64,000 nt of DNA from Phycisphaerales bacterium (GCA_020639075.1 JACKHI010000001.1:1364001-1428000); one strand, 5' to 3'. Shown: positions 37,189 through 45,367, counted from the stretch's first letter. Numbers and translations are program-made. Notes: generated from the letters alone by a model not told the origin.

Positions 37189-37274
37189 GTAGCGCCCTTG
37201 CAATTGTGCTTGATCGGATTCGAGGTTGATTCGAGATCAAAAGCGATGTATCGGCGGAGACTTGATAATACGAG

Positions 37275-37302
37275 AAAAAAAGGGGCGGCGCGTGCCGCCC
37301 CT
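37275..37302 (-). terminator. rho-independent terminator of the YceI gene
   Basis: Perfect 9-bp arms at 37281-37289 and 37294-37302, with a GCGT loop. On the minus strand a run of Ts follows. It lies about 65 bp beyond the stop of the YceI gene. Confidence 0.88.
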
Positions 37303-37366
37303 CTGGAAGTCAGGATGATAATCCACAACGCCTGCCGCATTGGTGGCAGTCATGCCCTGACTCGAT

Positions 37367-37960
37367 CTACTTCTGATTCCCTTCGAGCGCGACAATCACC
37401 TTAACCTCATCGCCAAGTGCGCCGTCCTGGAATTTCGTCATCCCGAAGTCCGATCGTTTGAACTTGAAGTTCGCCTCAAAGCCGCCCTTCTTCTGACCTC
37501 GCATCTCGCCGATGCCGACCCACTCAAAATCGGCCTCAATGGCCTTCGTGACGCCGTGCAATGTCAAGTCGCCCGTGAGCACCCACTTGTCGCCCTGCTT
37601 CTCCAGCGACTTGCTCTTGAACGTGATCGTGGGGAACTGCTTCGAATTGAAGAAGTCGGGGCTCTTCAGATGCTTGTCCCGACCCTCAAACGCCGTGTCG
37701 ATGCTGTCGGCATCCACCTCGATGTCGAACTTCGCCTTGCTCGGGTCGGCGGGATCGAAGCTGAACTGCCCCGTCGTCTTGTTGAACCTGCCGTAGAATC
37801 GACTTGCCCCGACGTGAGTCACGCCGAAGACGACGGAGGAATGGACGCTGTCCACTTCGTACTGCGCCGATGAACCTTCGTCCGCCGCTTTTCCGCCGCC
37901 GTTGAACATCAGTCCTGACGCGGCAAACACACTCCCGACCAACATCGCAAGCACTTTCAT
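37367..37960 (-). CDS. YceI-family periplasmic lipid-binding protein
   Basis: 197 residues with a signal peptide and GAGGAG six bases upstream of the ATG. YceI proteins are lipocalin-like barrels that bind polyisoprenoids or quinone-type lipids in the periplasm. Family marks are YEVDSVHSSVVFGVTHVGASRFYGRF at the start of the mature part, FDIEVDADSIDT, and DKHLKSPDFFNSKQFPTITFKS (the conserved HLxxxDFFxxxxFPxxxF block), then LTGDLTLHGVTK. Length is normal. It is single-gene, with its own terminator. Confidence 0.92.
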   Translation of the reverse strand: MKVLAMLVGSVFAASGLMFNGGGKAADEGSSAQYEVDSVHSSVVFGVTHVGASRFYGRFNKTTGQFSFDPADPSKAKFDIEVDADSIDTAFEGRDKHLKSPDFFNSKQFPTITFKSKSLEKQGDKWVLTGDLTLHGVTKAIEADFEWVGIGEMRGQKKGGFEANFKFKRSDFGMTKFQDGALGDEVKVIVALEGNQK

Positions 37961-38267
37961 TCTGGATCTCCTCTCGCATCAATCTCAATGGCGCCCGCCG
38001 AACCGTCCGACGAGTCCGCCCGAATCCCTGGAGCGCGAGCAGTGAACACCTCCCCGTTTGGAGTGCCACAAACCCCGCTGAGTGCGGATTCTAGCGCGTT
38101 GGGCCCTTTTTTCCCGCTCACCGCGTTTCGACGCCGAACGCAGGCTCCGGGAGCGACGAGGCGACGAAAAAGGCCCGTGGCTCAGCGAGCCACGGGCCGA
38201 GAATTGACGCGATTCCGGGGGCGGAACAGTCACCTGCCGGCGCGACCATAATCACTAAGGATCGACG
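37961..38267. other. intergenic region between YceI and the transsulfuration gene
   Basis: 307 bp. It holds the terminator at 38166-38198 and presumably the YceI promoter. No gene or RNA element seen in the remainder. Confidence 0.5.
38166..38198 (-). terminator. rho-independent terminator (minus strand)
   Basis: Perfect 12-bp arms at 38172-38183 and 38187-38198 around a three-base loop, followed on the minus strand by a T-run. It ends the cystathionine gamma-lyase/synthase transcript. Confidence 0.92.
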
Positions 38268-39431
38268 TCACACGCCGACAGCCTCGCGCTTCGCCACGGC
38301 GAACGCCTGCTCGAGATCTTCGATCAAATCGTCGGCGTCCTCGATGCCCACGCTCAAGCGCAGAAGACCGTCGGTGATGCCGCGCGACTCACGCTCCGCC
38401 TTGGGGATGCTCGCGTGGGTCATCGTCGCCGGATGACCGATGAGGCTCTCGACGCCTCCGAGGCTTTCGGCCAGCGAGAAGAGCTTCGTCTTGTTGGCGA
38501 ACGCCTTCGCCGCAGCCAGTCCGCCCGCTATGCCGAAGGAAACCATACCGCCGAAATCCGTCATCTGCCGCGTCGCCAACTCGTGCTGCGGATGCGATGC
38601 AAGTCCCGGATACACGACACGTTCAACATCTTCGCGCTCCGACAGGAATTGCGCAATTCGCATCGCATTTTCGCAGTGCGCTTTCATGCGCACGCTCAGC
38701 GTCTTCACGCCGCGAAGCGTCAACCAACAATCGAACGCCCCCGGCACGCCGCCGACGGCGTTCTGATGGTACTTGATCGTCTCGAACTCCTTCTGCAGGT
38801 TCGTGACGATCGCACCGCCCACGACGTCTGAGTGACCGCCAATGTACTTCGTCGTGCTGTGGACAACGATGTCCGCCCCGAGCGACAAGGGTCGTTGCAG
38901 ATACGGGCTTGCGAATGTGTTGTCGACCACGACGAGTGCGCCGGCCTTCTTGCCGATCGCGGAGACGGCCGCGATGTCGACCAGATTCAGCATCGGGTTC
39001 GTCGGCGTTTCGATCCAGATCATCTTCGTTTCGGGGCGGACGGCCTTCTGCACGTTCGCCGCGTCCGTCATGTCGATCCAGGAATACGAGATGCCATAGC
39101 GCTTCAGCACGAGCTCGAAGAGTCGATACGTGCCGCCGTACACATCATCCGCGCAGATGACATGATCGCCCGGATTCAGCAGCTTCATCACGGCATCCGC
39201 CGCCGCCGTGCCCGAGGCGAACGCCAGCCCGTGCTTGCCGCCTTCCAGCGAGGCAAGGCACGACTGGAGCGCCGTACGCGTCGGATTGCCCGTGCGTGAA
39301 TACTCATAGCCCTTGTGATTGCCGATGCCGTCCTGCGTATACGTGGACGTCTGATAGATCGGCACGATCGTCGCGCCCGTCGTCGGATCCGCTTCCTGCC
39401 CGACGTGGATTGCTTTGGTTGAAAATCGCAT
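38268..39431 (-). CDS. cystathionine gamma-lyase / gamma-synthase (PLP, Cys/Met metabolism)
   Basis: 387 residues, the standard length. PLP Schiff-base Lys195 sits in VVHSTTKYIGGHSD. Other family marks are YEYSRTGNPTR (tetramer and phosphate contacts), FASGTAAADAV, IETPTNPMLNL and VVVDNTFASPYLQRPL. Such enzymes either form cystathionine from O-acylhomoserine or split it to cysteine; sequence alone rarely separates them. The cystathionine beta-synthase gene 133 bp upstream on the same strand argues for the reverse transsulfuration direction (homocysteine to cysteine). Probably co-transcribed, with a hairpin repeat between the two genes. Confidence 0.9.
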   Translation of the reverse strand: MRFSTKAIHVGQEADPTTGATIVPIYQTSTYTQDGIGNHKGYEYSRTGNPTRTALQSCLASLEGGKHGLAFASGTAAADAVMKLLNPGDHVICADDVYGGTYRLFELVLKRYGISYSWIDMTDAANVQKAVRPETKMIWIETPTNPMLNLVDIAAVSAIGKKAGALVVVDNTFASPYLQRPLSLGADIVVHSTTKYIGGHSDVVGGAIVTNLQKEFETIKYHQNAVGGVPGAFDCWLTLRGVKTLSVRMKAHCENAMRIAQFLSEREDVERVVYPGLASHPQHELATRQMTDFGGMVSFGIAGGLAAAKAFANKTKLFSLAESLGGVESLIGHPATMTHASIPKAERESRGITDGLLRLSVGIEDADDLIEDLEQAFAVAKREAVGV

Positions 39432-39473
39432 GGTTCTGACTCTCTATTTTCGATGCCGGCGTTATCGCCGACA

Positions 39474-39545
39474 TGCAGGGTGGGCCGTGCCCACCATTCT
39501 TATGTCGCGCAACACATCCGCCTGGTGGGCACGGCCCACCCTGCA
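39474..39545. repeat. long perfect inverted repeat (REP-like)
   Basis: Two perfect 23-bp arms, 39474-39496 and 39523-39545, around a 26-base spacer, between the two transsulfuration genes. The core GTGGGCCGTGCCCACC reads almost the same on both strands. There is no T-run, so it is more like a dispersed REP-type element than a terminator. Confidence 0.75.
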
Positions 39546-39564
39546 GACGCAAGCCTGCCGGACG

Positions 39565-41031
39565 CTACACGCCCGCCTTCACGCTGCTGCCCGTATCGCC
39601 ACTGAGATACGCGATAAAATCGCTCTTCGTCAGCAGACCGATCGGCTGTTCGTGCTCGCGGACGATGATCGCCGACGCCCCCAACGACAGCGCCTTGAAG
39701 CCGTGCTCGATCTCGGCCGATCGATCCAGCTTCGGGTGCGGTCGCCCCATCACTTCGCTCACGCAGAGCGTGTCGATGTTCTTTCGATCATACACGAGCT
39801 GCAGCGCCGTCACTTCCTGAATCGACCCGACAATCTGCCCCCTGTCGTCGCTGACGGGGACCTGCGATATGTCATTCTCACGCATCATCGATACGGCCTT
39901 GCGCACCGAATCGTCGCGATGGACCGTCAGCAGGCGCGGCTTCTTGCCCTTGGATTCCAACACGTCGCCCAGCGTGTTTCCGTGGCCCGGCGTCGGCAGC
40001 AGGCCGTGGCTCTGCATCCACTCATCGTTGTAAATCTTGCTGAGATAGGCGCGACCCGTATCCGGCAGAATGACGACGACGCGCTTGCCTTCCGGCAGTC
40101 CGGCTGCAATACGCAGCGCGGCACAGACGGCCGTCCCGCAGGAGCCGCCGACCAGCAGGCCCTCCTCGCGCGCCAGACGGCGACACATCAGGAACGAATC
40201 CTTGTCCGACACGGCGACTGTCTGATCGACGATTTTCATGTTCGCCGTGGGCGGCACGAAATCCTCGCCGATGCCTTCAACGAGATACGACTTCGGCTTT
40301 CCGCCCTGCGTGTAAATCGATCCTTCCGGATCCGCGCCGATGATCTTGATATTCGGGTTCTTTTCCTTGAGGTATCGGGCCGTGCCGCTGATTGTGCCGC
40401 CAGTGCCGATGCCGGCGACGAGATAATCGATCTGGCCGTCCGTCTGATCCCAGATCTCGGGACCCGTGCTGCAGTAATGCGCTTCCGGATTGTCGGGATT
40501 CTCAAACTGGTTGGGCTGGAACGAGCCGGGGATTTCCGCCGCGAGCCGATTCGCGACGTTGTAGTAACTTTCGGGATCGTTGGCGCCCACATTGGGGACA
40601 GTCACTGTTTCGGCACCATAGCCGCGGAGCAGGGCGAATTTCTCCGGCGCCATCTTCTCCGGCATCACGAGGATGCAGCGATACCCCTTGATCGCGGCGG
40701 CCATCGCCAGTGCCGCGCCGGTATTACCGCTTGTCGGCTCGATGATGGTGCCGCCGGGCTTGAGAAGCCCCTGCTTCTCGGCCATTTCCAGCATGCGAAG
40801 GGCGGGCCGATCCTTGATGGACCCGCCCGGGTTGAAGTACTCCACTTTGGCGACGACATCGCACTTCAGACCCGCAGTCACGCGATGCAGGCGAACGAGG
40901 GGCGTCTTGCCCACGAGATCGAGGACACTATCGTAGATCTCCATAATGTTGACTAATCCCGAATAACGATACGAGGTGAGGTCGTTCGACTCCGTCAGGG
41001 GGACGGCGTTCAGCGAGTCGGCCCTCGCCAT
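39565..41031 (-). CDS. cbs: cystathionine beta-synthase with C-terminal CBS-domain pair
   Basis: 488 residues from the ATG at 41031, which has a strong GAGGAGG six bases upstream; a start at 40944 would give the usual MEIYDSVLDLVG N-terminus but no good ribosome site. The enzyme condenses serine and homocysteine to cystathionine. The PLP Lys73 is in NPGGSIKDRP, the substrate loop in EPTSGNTGAAL, the phosphate loop in GIGTGGTISGTARY. Two regulatory CBS domains follow from about residue 370 (LTVHRDDSVRKAVSMMRENDISQVPV), which in human CBS bind S-adenosylmethionine. It pairs with the downstream gamma-lyase/synthase. Confidence 0.9.
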   Translation of the reverse strand: MARADSLNAVPLTESNDLTSYRYSGLVNIMEIYDSVLDLVGKTPLVRLHRVTAGLKCDVVAKVEYFNPGGSIKDRPALRMLEMAEKQGLLKPGGTIIEPTSGNTGAALAMAAAIKGYRCILVMPEKMAPEKFALLRGYGAETVTVPNVGANDPESYYNVANRLAAEIPGSFQPNQFENPDNPEAHYCSTGPEIWDQTDGQIDYLVAGIGTGGTISGTARYLKEKNPNIKIIGADPEGSIYTQGGKPKSYLVEGIGEDFVPPTANMKIVDQTVAVSDKDSFLMCRRLAREEGLLVGGSCGTAVCAALRIAAGLPEGKRVVVILPDTGRAYLSKIYNDEWMQSHGLLPTPGHGNTLGDVLESKGKKPRLLTVHRDDSVRKAVSMMRENDISQVPVSDDRGQIVGSIQEVTALQLVYDRKNIDTLCVSEVMGRPHPKLDRSAEIEHGFKALSLGASAIIVREHEQPIGLLTKSDFIAYLSGDTGSSVKAGV

Positions 41032-41405
41032 GAAATCCTCCTCGCGGAGGGCGTTTTTTCATGGAACGACGCAATTATGCTAGAGTTACCCATCGGGATA
41101 TGTCAAGGATGGCCCCCTTGAGACGTGCCACTGGGTGCTTGCCACTCAGTGCTGACGGATGCCATGCTTGTCCCTTGTGGCCGGGTGCCATGCCGACCCC
41201 GAGGTCGGCATGTTGGAGCGTATGTCAACACCGGATGCCACAGCTCTCAAGTAGTGCGATTCGGGAGGGATCCAGGATTCAAGGGATCCAGGGACCAAGT
41301 GTCAGCGGATGCCGGGTGCCATGCCGACCCCCAAGGTCGGCATCCCCGAAGTGAATAAACCGCTCCGACAATGTCGGAATTCAAGAAACAGGAGAATAAC
41401 AAGCG
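41032..41405. repeat. intergenic mosaic of REP-like repeats
   Basis: 374 bp with no gene. It contains two copies of a hairpin unit: 41189-41212 (10-bp arms) and 41321-41343 (9-bp arms), each preceded by CCGGGTGCC, plus smaller imperfect hairpins around 41130-41160 and 41228-41262. The units look like dispersed spacer repeats. The downstream end holds GGAG before the small gene at 41406. Confidence 0.6.
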
Positions 41406-41660
41406 ATGCCCAGAACCCTGAACGCCCAGACAGCCCTCGATCGCCACTTCCTCGAAACCCGCGGCAAGATCCTGGAAATCGCCGCCAACCTCGATCGCAT
41501 CGCCGAAGGCGCCGGCGACGCGAAGAGCGATCGCCGCTACGCGCAACTCGCGAAAGCGCTCAATATCCTGACCAGCGATCGCCCCGACAAGGCGGCCGCG
41601 TGTCAGATGGCGTTTTCGCTGTCTTTTGAAGATGGGTGGAAGGCGCCGAACGCGAAGTAG
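41406..41660 (+). CDS. small hypothetical protein
   Basis: 84 residues with GGAG about 12 bases before the ATG. Predicted helical: DRHFLETRGKILEIAANLDRIAEGAG and RYAQLAKALNILTSDRP, then a short tail. No signal peptide. The amphipathic helices and good ribosome site support a real gene, but I do not recognise the family. It precedes the split zinc-ribbon gene by 43 bp. Confidence 0.65.
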   Translation: MPRTLNAQTALDRHFLETRGKILEIAANLDRIAEGAGDAKSDRRYAQLAKALNILTSDRPDKAAACQMAFSLSFEDGWKAPNAK

Positions 41661-41703
41661 CGCCCTCTTGGCTCACCCTTGGTCACGGTCACAATTGGAG
41701 CAG

Positions 41704-41929
41704 ATGCCGAATGCAATTCCCGACAACGCCGAATGTTCTGACTGCGGCTACCCGCTACGTGGATTAAAAGCGGACGTTTGTCCAGAGTGCGGGCGAGATT
41801 TTGATCGAGCAGAGCCTCGAACATTCACCCGGCCGGCATCTCGTTTGTTTCATCTTGCGGACTGGGCAAAACCGCCATCGCTCTGGACAGTCTTTCTACT
41901 CTTCGCTCTGGTTGCCTTGAGACTGCTAG
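41704..41929 (+). pseudogene. zinc-ribbon membrane protein, 5' fragment cut by an IS element
   Basis: Starts at the ATG at 41704, five bases after GGAG. Residues 1-75 hold the zinc ribbon CSDCGYPLRGL...CPECGRDFD (the same opening as the gene at 23072), then the start of a membrane segment (SLWTVFLLFALVALRL). At the CTAG at 41926-41929 the IS1380 element begins, and the frame reads only 12 more codons into it before stopping at 41967. Joining codon 75 to 43505 restores one frame of 285 residues, so this is a recently interrupted gene. Confidence 0.85.
41926..41929. repeat. CTAG target-site duplication, left copy
   Basis: CTAG immediately outside the left inverted repeat. The matching copy is at 43505-43508. 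The four bases are palindromic, so they cannot by themselves tell duplication from a preferred target. Confidence 0.7.
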
Positions 41930-41969
41930 CCCGGATATTTCATCAAGATCGGCTGAAAGGCGCATAGAG

Positions 41970-42034
41970 AAGGCCTCTTTGCTCTGTAGACTGGGTGTTT
42001 GTCTAGAACATTCAGCACAAAGCAAGGAGGCCTT
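41970..42034 (+). promoter_or_regulatory. hairpin sequestering the transposase ribosome site
   Basis: 14-base arms, 41970-41983 and 42021-42034, pair fully in RNA with one G-U pair. The right arm contains AAGGAGG, the transposase Shine-Dalgarno. A transcript entering from outside would fold it and block translation; one starting inside the 37-base loop would not. This is the classic impinging-transcript safeguard of insertion sequences; here it is an inference from the pairing. Confidence 0.55.
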
Positions 42035-42036
42035 TT

Positions 42037-43365
42037 GTGATGACAGAGTGTAATTCTGAATCGCTCACTTTTTCCAGTCTTTCTCGGAAGAAAATCATCG
42101 CCGATTTTGGCGGCGGTCATCTCACGTCCGACGCCGGCGCGTTGCTGCTTCGCGAAGCGAATCGGCGAACGGGGATGATCGACGCGCTTGCGGCTTGCAT
42201 CAGCGATCCGCGCGATCCGGCGCGAATCCAGCACGACGCGAAGACGCTCCTCGCCCAGCGAGTCTTCGGCATCGCCATGGGCTACGAAGACGGCAACGAT
42301 CATCAATCGCTTCGCAACGATCCGATCATGCAACTTCTCGCCGAGACGCCGCCCGATCCCGACGCTCCGCTCGCGTCACCACCGACACTGTGCCGGTTTG
42401 AGAACTGGGTCGATCGCAAGTCGCTGGCGCGGATGAGCGCCGTGCTGGTCGATCAGTTCATCGCGTCGCACAGGACGCCGCCGAAGGAGATCACCCTCGA
42501 CTTCGATGCGACCGACGATCGGATTCACGGCGACCAGGAAGGCTCATTCTTCCACGCCTTCTACTACCACTATTGCTACCTGCCGCTCTACGTCTTCTGC
42601 GGCGATCAGTTGCTGGTCGCCTATCTGCGACCGAGCAAGATCGACGCGGCGAAGCACAGCCGCGGCATCCTCAAGCTGCTGGTGCGGCGCATACGCGAAT
42701 CGTGGCCCAAAGTGCGGATCATCTTCCGCGCCGACTCGGGCTTCTGTCGCTGGAAAACCCTGAAATACTGCGACGAAAACGCGATCGGCTACGTCGTCGG
42801 TCTGGCGACGAACACGCGGCTCAAGCGCATCCAGGAACCCTACATGGACGCGGCCGAGCAGCGCTTCGAGGCGACCGGCGAGAAGCAGCGAAGCTTCCAC
42901 GAGTTCGCATATAGCGCGAAGACGTGGGATCGAAAGCGGCGTGTGATCCTGAAGGCGGAGCGCTTGCCGAAGGGCGCCAACCCGCGCTTCGTTGTGACGA
43001 ATCTCGACGATTCACCGAAGGCGATCTACGACGCCATCTACACGCAGCGCGGTGAGATGGAGAATCGTATCAAAGAGCAGCAGTTGTACCTGTTCGCCGA
43101 TCGAACGAGTTGCAGCAGGTTCATCGCGAATCAGTTCCGGCTGCTGCTGGCGTCGGCGGCGTACGTGTTGATCGAACACGTGCGACGCGAGGCGCTGAAG
43201 GACACCGAACTCGCCAAAGCTCGTGTCGATACGATTCGGTTGAAGCTCCTGAAGGTCGCGGCCCGCGTGGTCGTCAGCGTCCGCCGCGTCGTGCTCCACC
43301 TGTCGAGCAGCTATCCCTATCAGTCACTTCTGCAACGCCTCGTCGCCCGCCTCGCGCCGAGTTAA
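42037..43365 (+). CDS. IS1380-family transposase
   Basis: 442 residues from the GTG at 42037, or 441 from the ATG at 42040; the ribosome site AAGGAGG serves both. Family motifs are FGGGHLTSDAGALLLRE near residue 23, LDFDATDD (first catalytic Asp about 154-156), RADSGF (second Asp about 232) and RGEMENRIKEQ (Glu about 339-341). The RNase-H-like DDE enzyme cuts and pastes the element. The gene is full length, without frameshift. The C-terminal 80 residues are basic and helical. Confidence 0.92.
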   Translation: MMTECNSESLTFSSLSRKKIIADFGGGHLTSDAGALLLREANRRTGMIDALAACISDPRDPARIQHDAKTLLAQRVFGIAMGYEDGNDHQSLRNDPIMQLLAETPPDPDAPLASPPTLCRFENWVDRKSLARMSAVLVDQFIASHRTPPKEITLDFDATDDRIHGDQEGSFFHAFYYHYCYLPLYVFCGDQLLVAYLRPSKIDAAKHSRGILKLLVRRIRESWPKVRIIFRADSGFCRWKTLKYCDENAIGYVVGLATNTRLKRIQEPYMDAAEQRFEATGEKQRSFHEFAYSAKTWDRKRRVILKAERLPKGANPRFVVTNLDDSPKAIYDAIYTQRGEMENRIKEQQLYLFADRTSCSRFIANQFRLLLASAAYVLIEHVRREALKDTELAKARVDTIRLKLLKVAARVVVSVRRVVLHLSSSYPYQSLLQRLVARLAPS

Positions 43366-43491
43366 TCCTCCCGACAACCCGACTCGCAGCATGGGGGTAA
43401 GGGGGCGCTCTGCGCCCAATCACGCCGATCCGCAAATCCGCGACCCCACCGACCACAATCGGACATCGCAGAACCACCAAACTCGGCCATG
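43366..43491. other. non-coding right part of the IS element
   Basis: 126 bp between the transposase stop and the right inverted repeat. No gene; a reading frame crosses it into the 3' gene fragment but has no start or ribosome site of its own. Confidence 0.5.
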
Positions 43492-43504
43492 TGAAATATG
43501 CGGG

Positions 43505-44140
43505 CTAGTCGCGAGCGATCCGTACACAGAGTTTCTTGTTGATTTCCACCTCGCTCAGTTGACCGATGACCGATTTGCATTCCTGAGCATGAAATCCGTC
43601 GCCCTATCCGCCACCTGCGTGGTCGCCGTCGACCTGCTGATTCGACTCATGGCAGTGTGGCGAACCGGGAAGTACCATCCAGGTCCGACAAATTTCGTAA
43701 ACCGTCGCCGCCGCTGGCGATGGTTTGCCTTCCCCGCGTCTTTGATGATCATCGCGTCGCCTCTCTTCTACAACTGGCCGCTCAAGCTCCGTTTCGAACT
43801 GAGTCGATCCGCCCTTGAAAAGGAGGCGGCCCGGCTACGATGTTCACCGAGGAAATCCGTTGGCCCTCGCTGGGTCGGCCTCTACAACGTCATCTCGTAC
43901 GAACCAATCGATGACGACTGGCAGTACTTTGTGGAAGGAGCGCCGGGGCAATCCGGGCATACCTGGTTCTTCACCGGAAACATGTCGTGGGGATTGGTGT
44001 CTCAGATTCGTTTCTCACCCGGCGTGTTGATGCACCATCGACCGGCATCTGTCTCGCCCCCTGACGATCGATTTTGGGGAGACTTGCGTAGACCCGAAAT
44101 GGCATCTCCACCATGGTACGTATATGACTTTCGTCCTTGA
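43505..44140 (+). pseudogene. zinc-ribbon membrane protein, 3' fragment cut by an IS element
   Basis: Begins at the right CTAG copy and reads LVASDPYTEFLVDFHLAQ, in the same frame as the 5' fragment once the IS and one CTAG are removed. It holds membrane segments (VALSATCVVAVDLLIRLMAVW and FAFPASLMIIASPLFYNW) and a C-terminal domain with VGLYNVISYEPIDDDWQYFV, ending at the TGA at 44138. As a separate gene it has no signal or start. Whether any shortened product is made from an internal ATG such as 43589 is unknown. Confidence 0.82.
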
Positions 44141-44253
44141 GCTCTGAGAGCAGGCCTGCCGGCTCCGGCCACGGCCAGGCATGACGCAATTCAATCAATC
44201 CCTTAGGATCATCGACGGATCAAGCAGCAGTTACCAAGCAGCGAAGCACACCC

Positions 44254-45060
44254 ATGAACTACATCGACCCGCACATTCACATGATCTCCCGCCTGACCGA
44301 CGACTACGAGCGCATGGCCCACGCCGGCTGCAAAGCCGTCAGCGAGCCTGCCTTCTGGGCCGGCTTCGATCGCGGCAGCGCCGACGGTTTCCGCGACTAC
44401 TTCCGACAACTCACGGAAGTCGAACCCAAACGCGCCGCCCAATATGCCATCAAGCATTACTGCTGGCTCTGCATCAACGCGAAGGAGGCGGAGAATGTCA
44501 GCCTTTCGCGCGATGTCATCGCGATGATCCCGGAGTTCCTCGACAGGCCCAACGTGCTCGGTATCGGTGAGATCGGTCTCAACAAGAACACGCCCAACGA
44601 GGCGACGATTTTCTGCGAACACCTGGAACTCGCCGCCTCGCGCGACGAACTCATCCTCATCCACACGCCTCATCTCGAAGACAAGTACAAGGGCACGCGG
44701 ATGATCCTCGACATGCTGAAGAACGAGTCGCGCATCAAGCCTGAACGCGTCATCGTCGATCATGCCGAGGAGCACACGATTGGTCTCATCCGCGACGCCG
44801 GCTACTGGTGCGGCATGACGATGTACCCGATCACCAAGTGCACGCCGCAGCGCGCCGCCGACATGATCGAGAAACACGGAACGGAGCGAATCTGCGTCAA
44901 CTCGGCCGGTGACTGGGGCCCAAGCCAGCCGATGGCTGTGCCGCAGCTGATTCTCGAACTGCGCCTGCGAGGCCACGACGAGGCGACGATCTCGCGCGTC
45001 GTCTACGACAACCCGCTTACGTTCTTCAAACAGTGCAAGCGCTTCAAGTGGGACACGTAG
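44254..45060 (+). CDS. TatD-like metal-dependent hydrolase (EboB/COG1099-like)
   Basis: 268 residues. TIM-barrel metallohydrolase pattern: DPHIHM (His7, His9) at the start, GIGEIGLNKNT with the bridging Glu, ILIHTPHLE, IVDHAEEH and a final NSAGDWGPS. AEPAFW-type and RDYFRQLTEVEPKRAAQYAIKHYCWLCIN segments match the EboB group of the ebo gene cluster rather than DNase TatD itself. Other ebo genes are absent from this window. It is expected to act in the cytoplasm on an unknown substrate. Confidence 0.83.
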   Translation: MNYIDPHIHMISRLTDDYERMAHAGCKAVSEPAFWAGFDRGSADGFRDYFRQLTEVEPKRAAQYAIKHYCWLCINAKEAENVSLSRDVIAMIPEFLDRPNVLGIGEIGLNKNTPNEATIFCEHLELAASRDELILIHTPHLEDKYKGTRMILDMLKNESRIKPERVIVDHAEEHTIGLIRDAGYWCGMTMYPITKCTPQRAADMIEKHGTERICVNSAGDWGPSQPMAVPQLILELRLRGHDEATISRVVYDNPLTFFKQCKRFKWDT

Positions 45061-45367
45061 GCTGGATGGCTGGCCCGTCCGTTCAAGGATGGGGTCACGA
45101 CGATACAATCGCGACTCGACGCCGGCTCTTGAGTGACGTCCGCTCGGCAGCGGGATCGTCGCGCCCCCAACTGCTGAAGCAGTGGGCCACCCGGCCACGC
45201 TGGGACAGCGAGGCTCTGAATGCGTGGCACGCGTCAAACCCGAATCTTGCGACTCGTTACTCAACACTCACGACTCAAGGCTCACGACTCACGACTAAAC
45301 AAAAGATCCCGGCGTCGTAGGCGTCGACACCGGGATCAAGCGAAATTCCACGCGCTCTGAATGTAAC
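45061..45367. repeat. intergenic region with REP-like hairpin and CTCACGACT-type repeats
   Basis: 307 bp. A small perfect hairpin (ACTGCT at 45170-45175 with AGCAGT at 45178-45183) lies in a GGGCCACCC context like the other spacer repeats. 45250-45296 is a degenerate tandem of ACTC/CACGACT units. The end holds the terminator of the protease gene. No gene seen. Confidence 0.5.
45297..45337 (-). terminator. rho-independent terminator of the astacin-like gene
   Basis: Arms 45305-45317 and 45325-45337 pair with one mismatch or wobble. On the minus strand the stem is followed by TTTTGTTT. It is about 30 bp past the stop of the protease gene. Confidence 0.8.

Larger units (their letters stand above)
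41930..43504. mobile_element. IS1380-family insertion sequence
   Basis: 1575 bp bounded by terminal inverted repeats CCCGGATATTTCA (41930-41942) and TGAAATATGCGGG (43492-43504), 12 of 13 identical. CTAG flanks both ends. One transposase gene of the IS1380 type lies inside. The element sits in the middle of a zinc-ribbon gene, and its exact excision with one CTAG restores that gene's frame. Both ends and the transposase are intact, so it may still be mobile. Confidence 0.88.

Noticed and set aside
39415..40956. 513-codon plus-strand open frame
   Set aside because: Antisense to cystathionine beta-synthase, whose family motifs are unmistakable.
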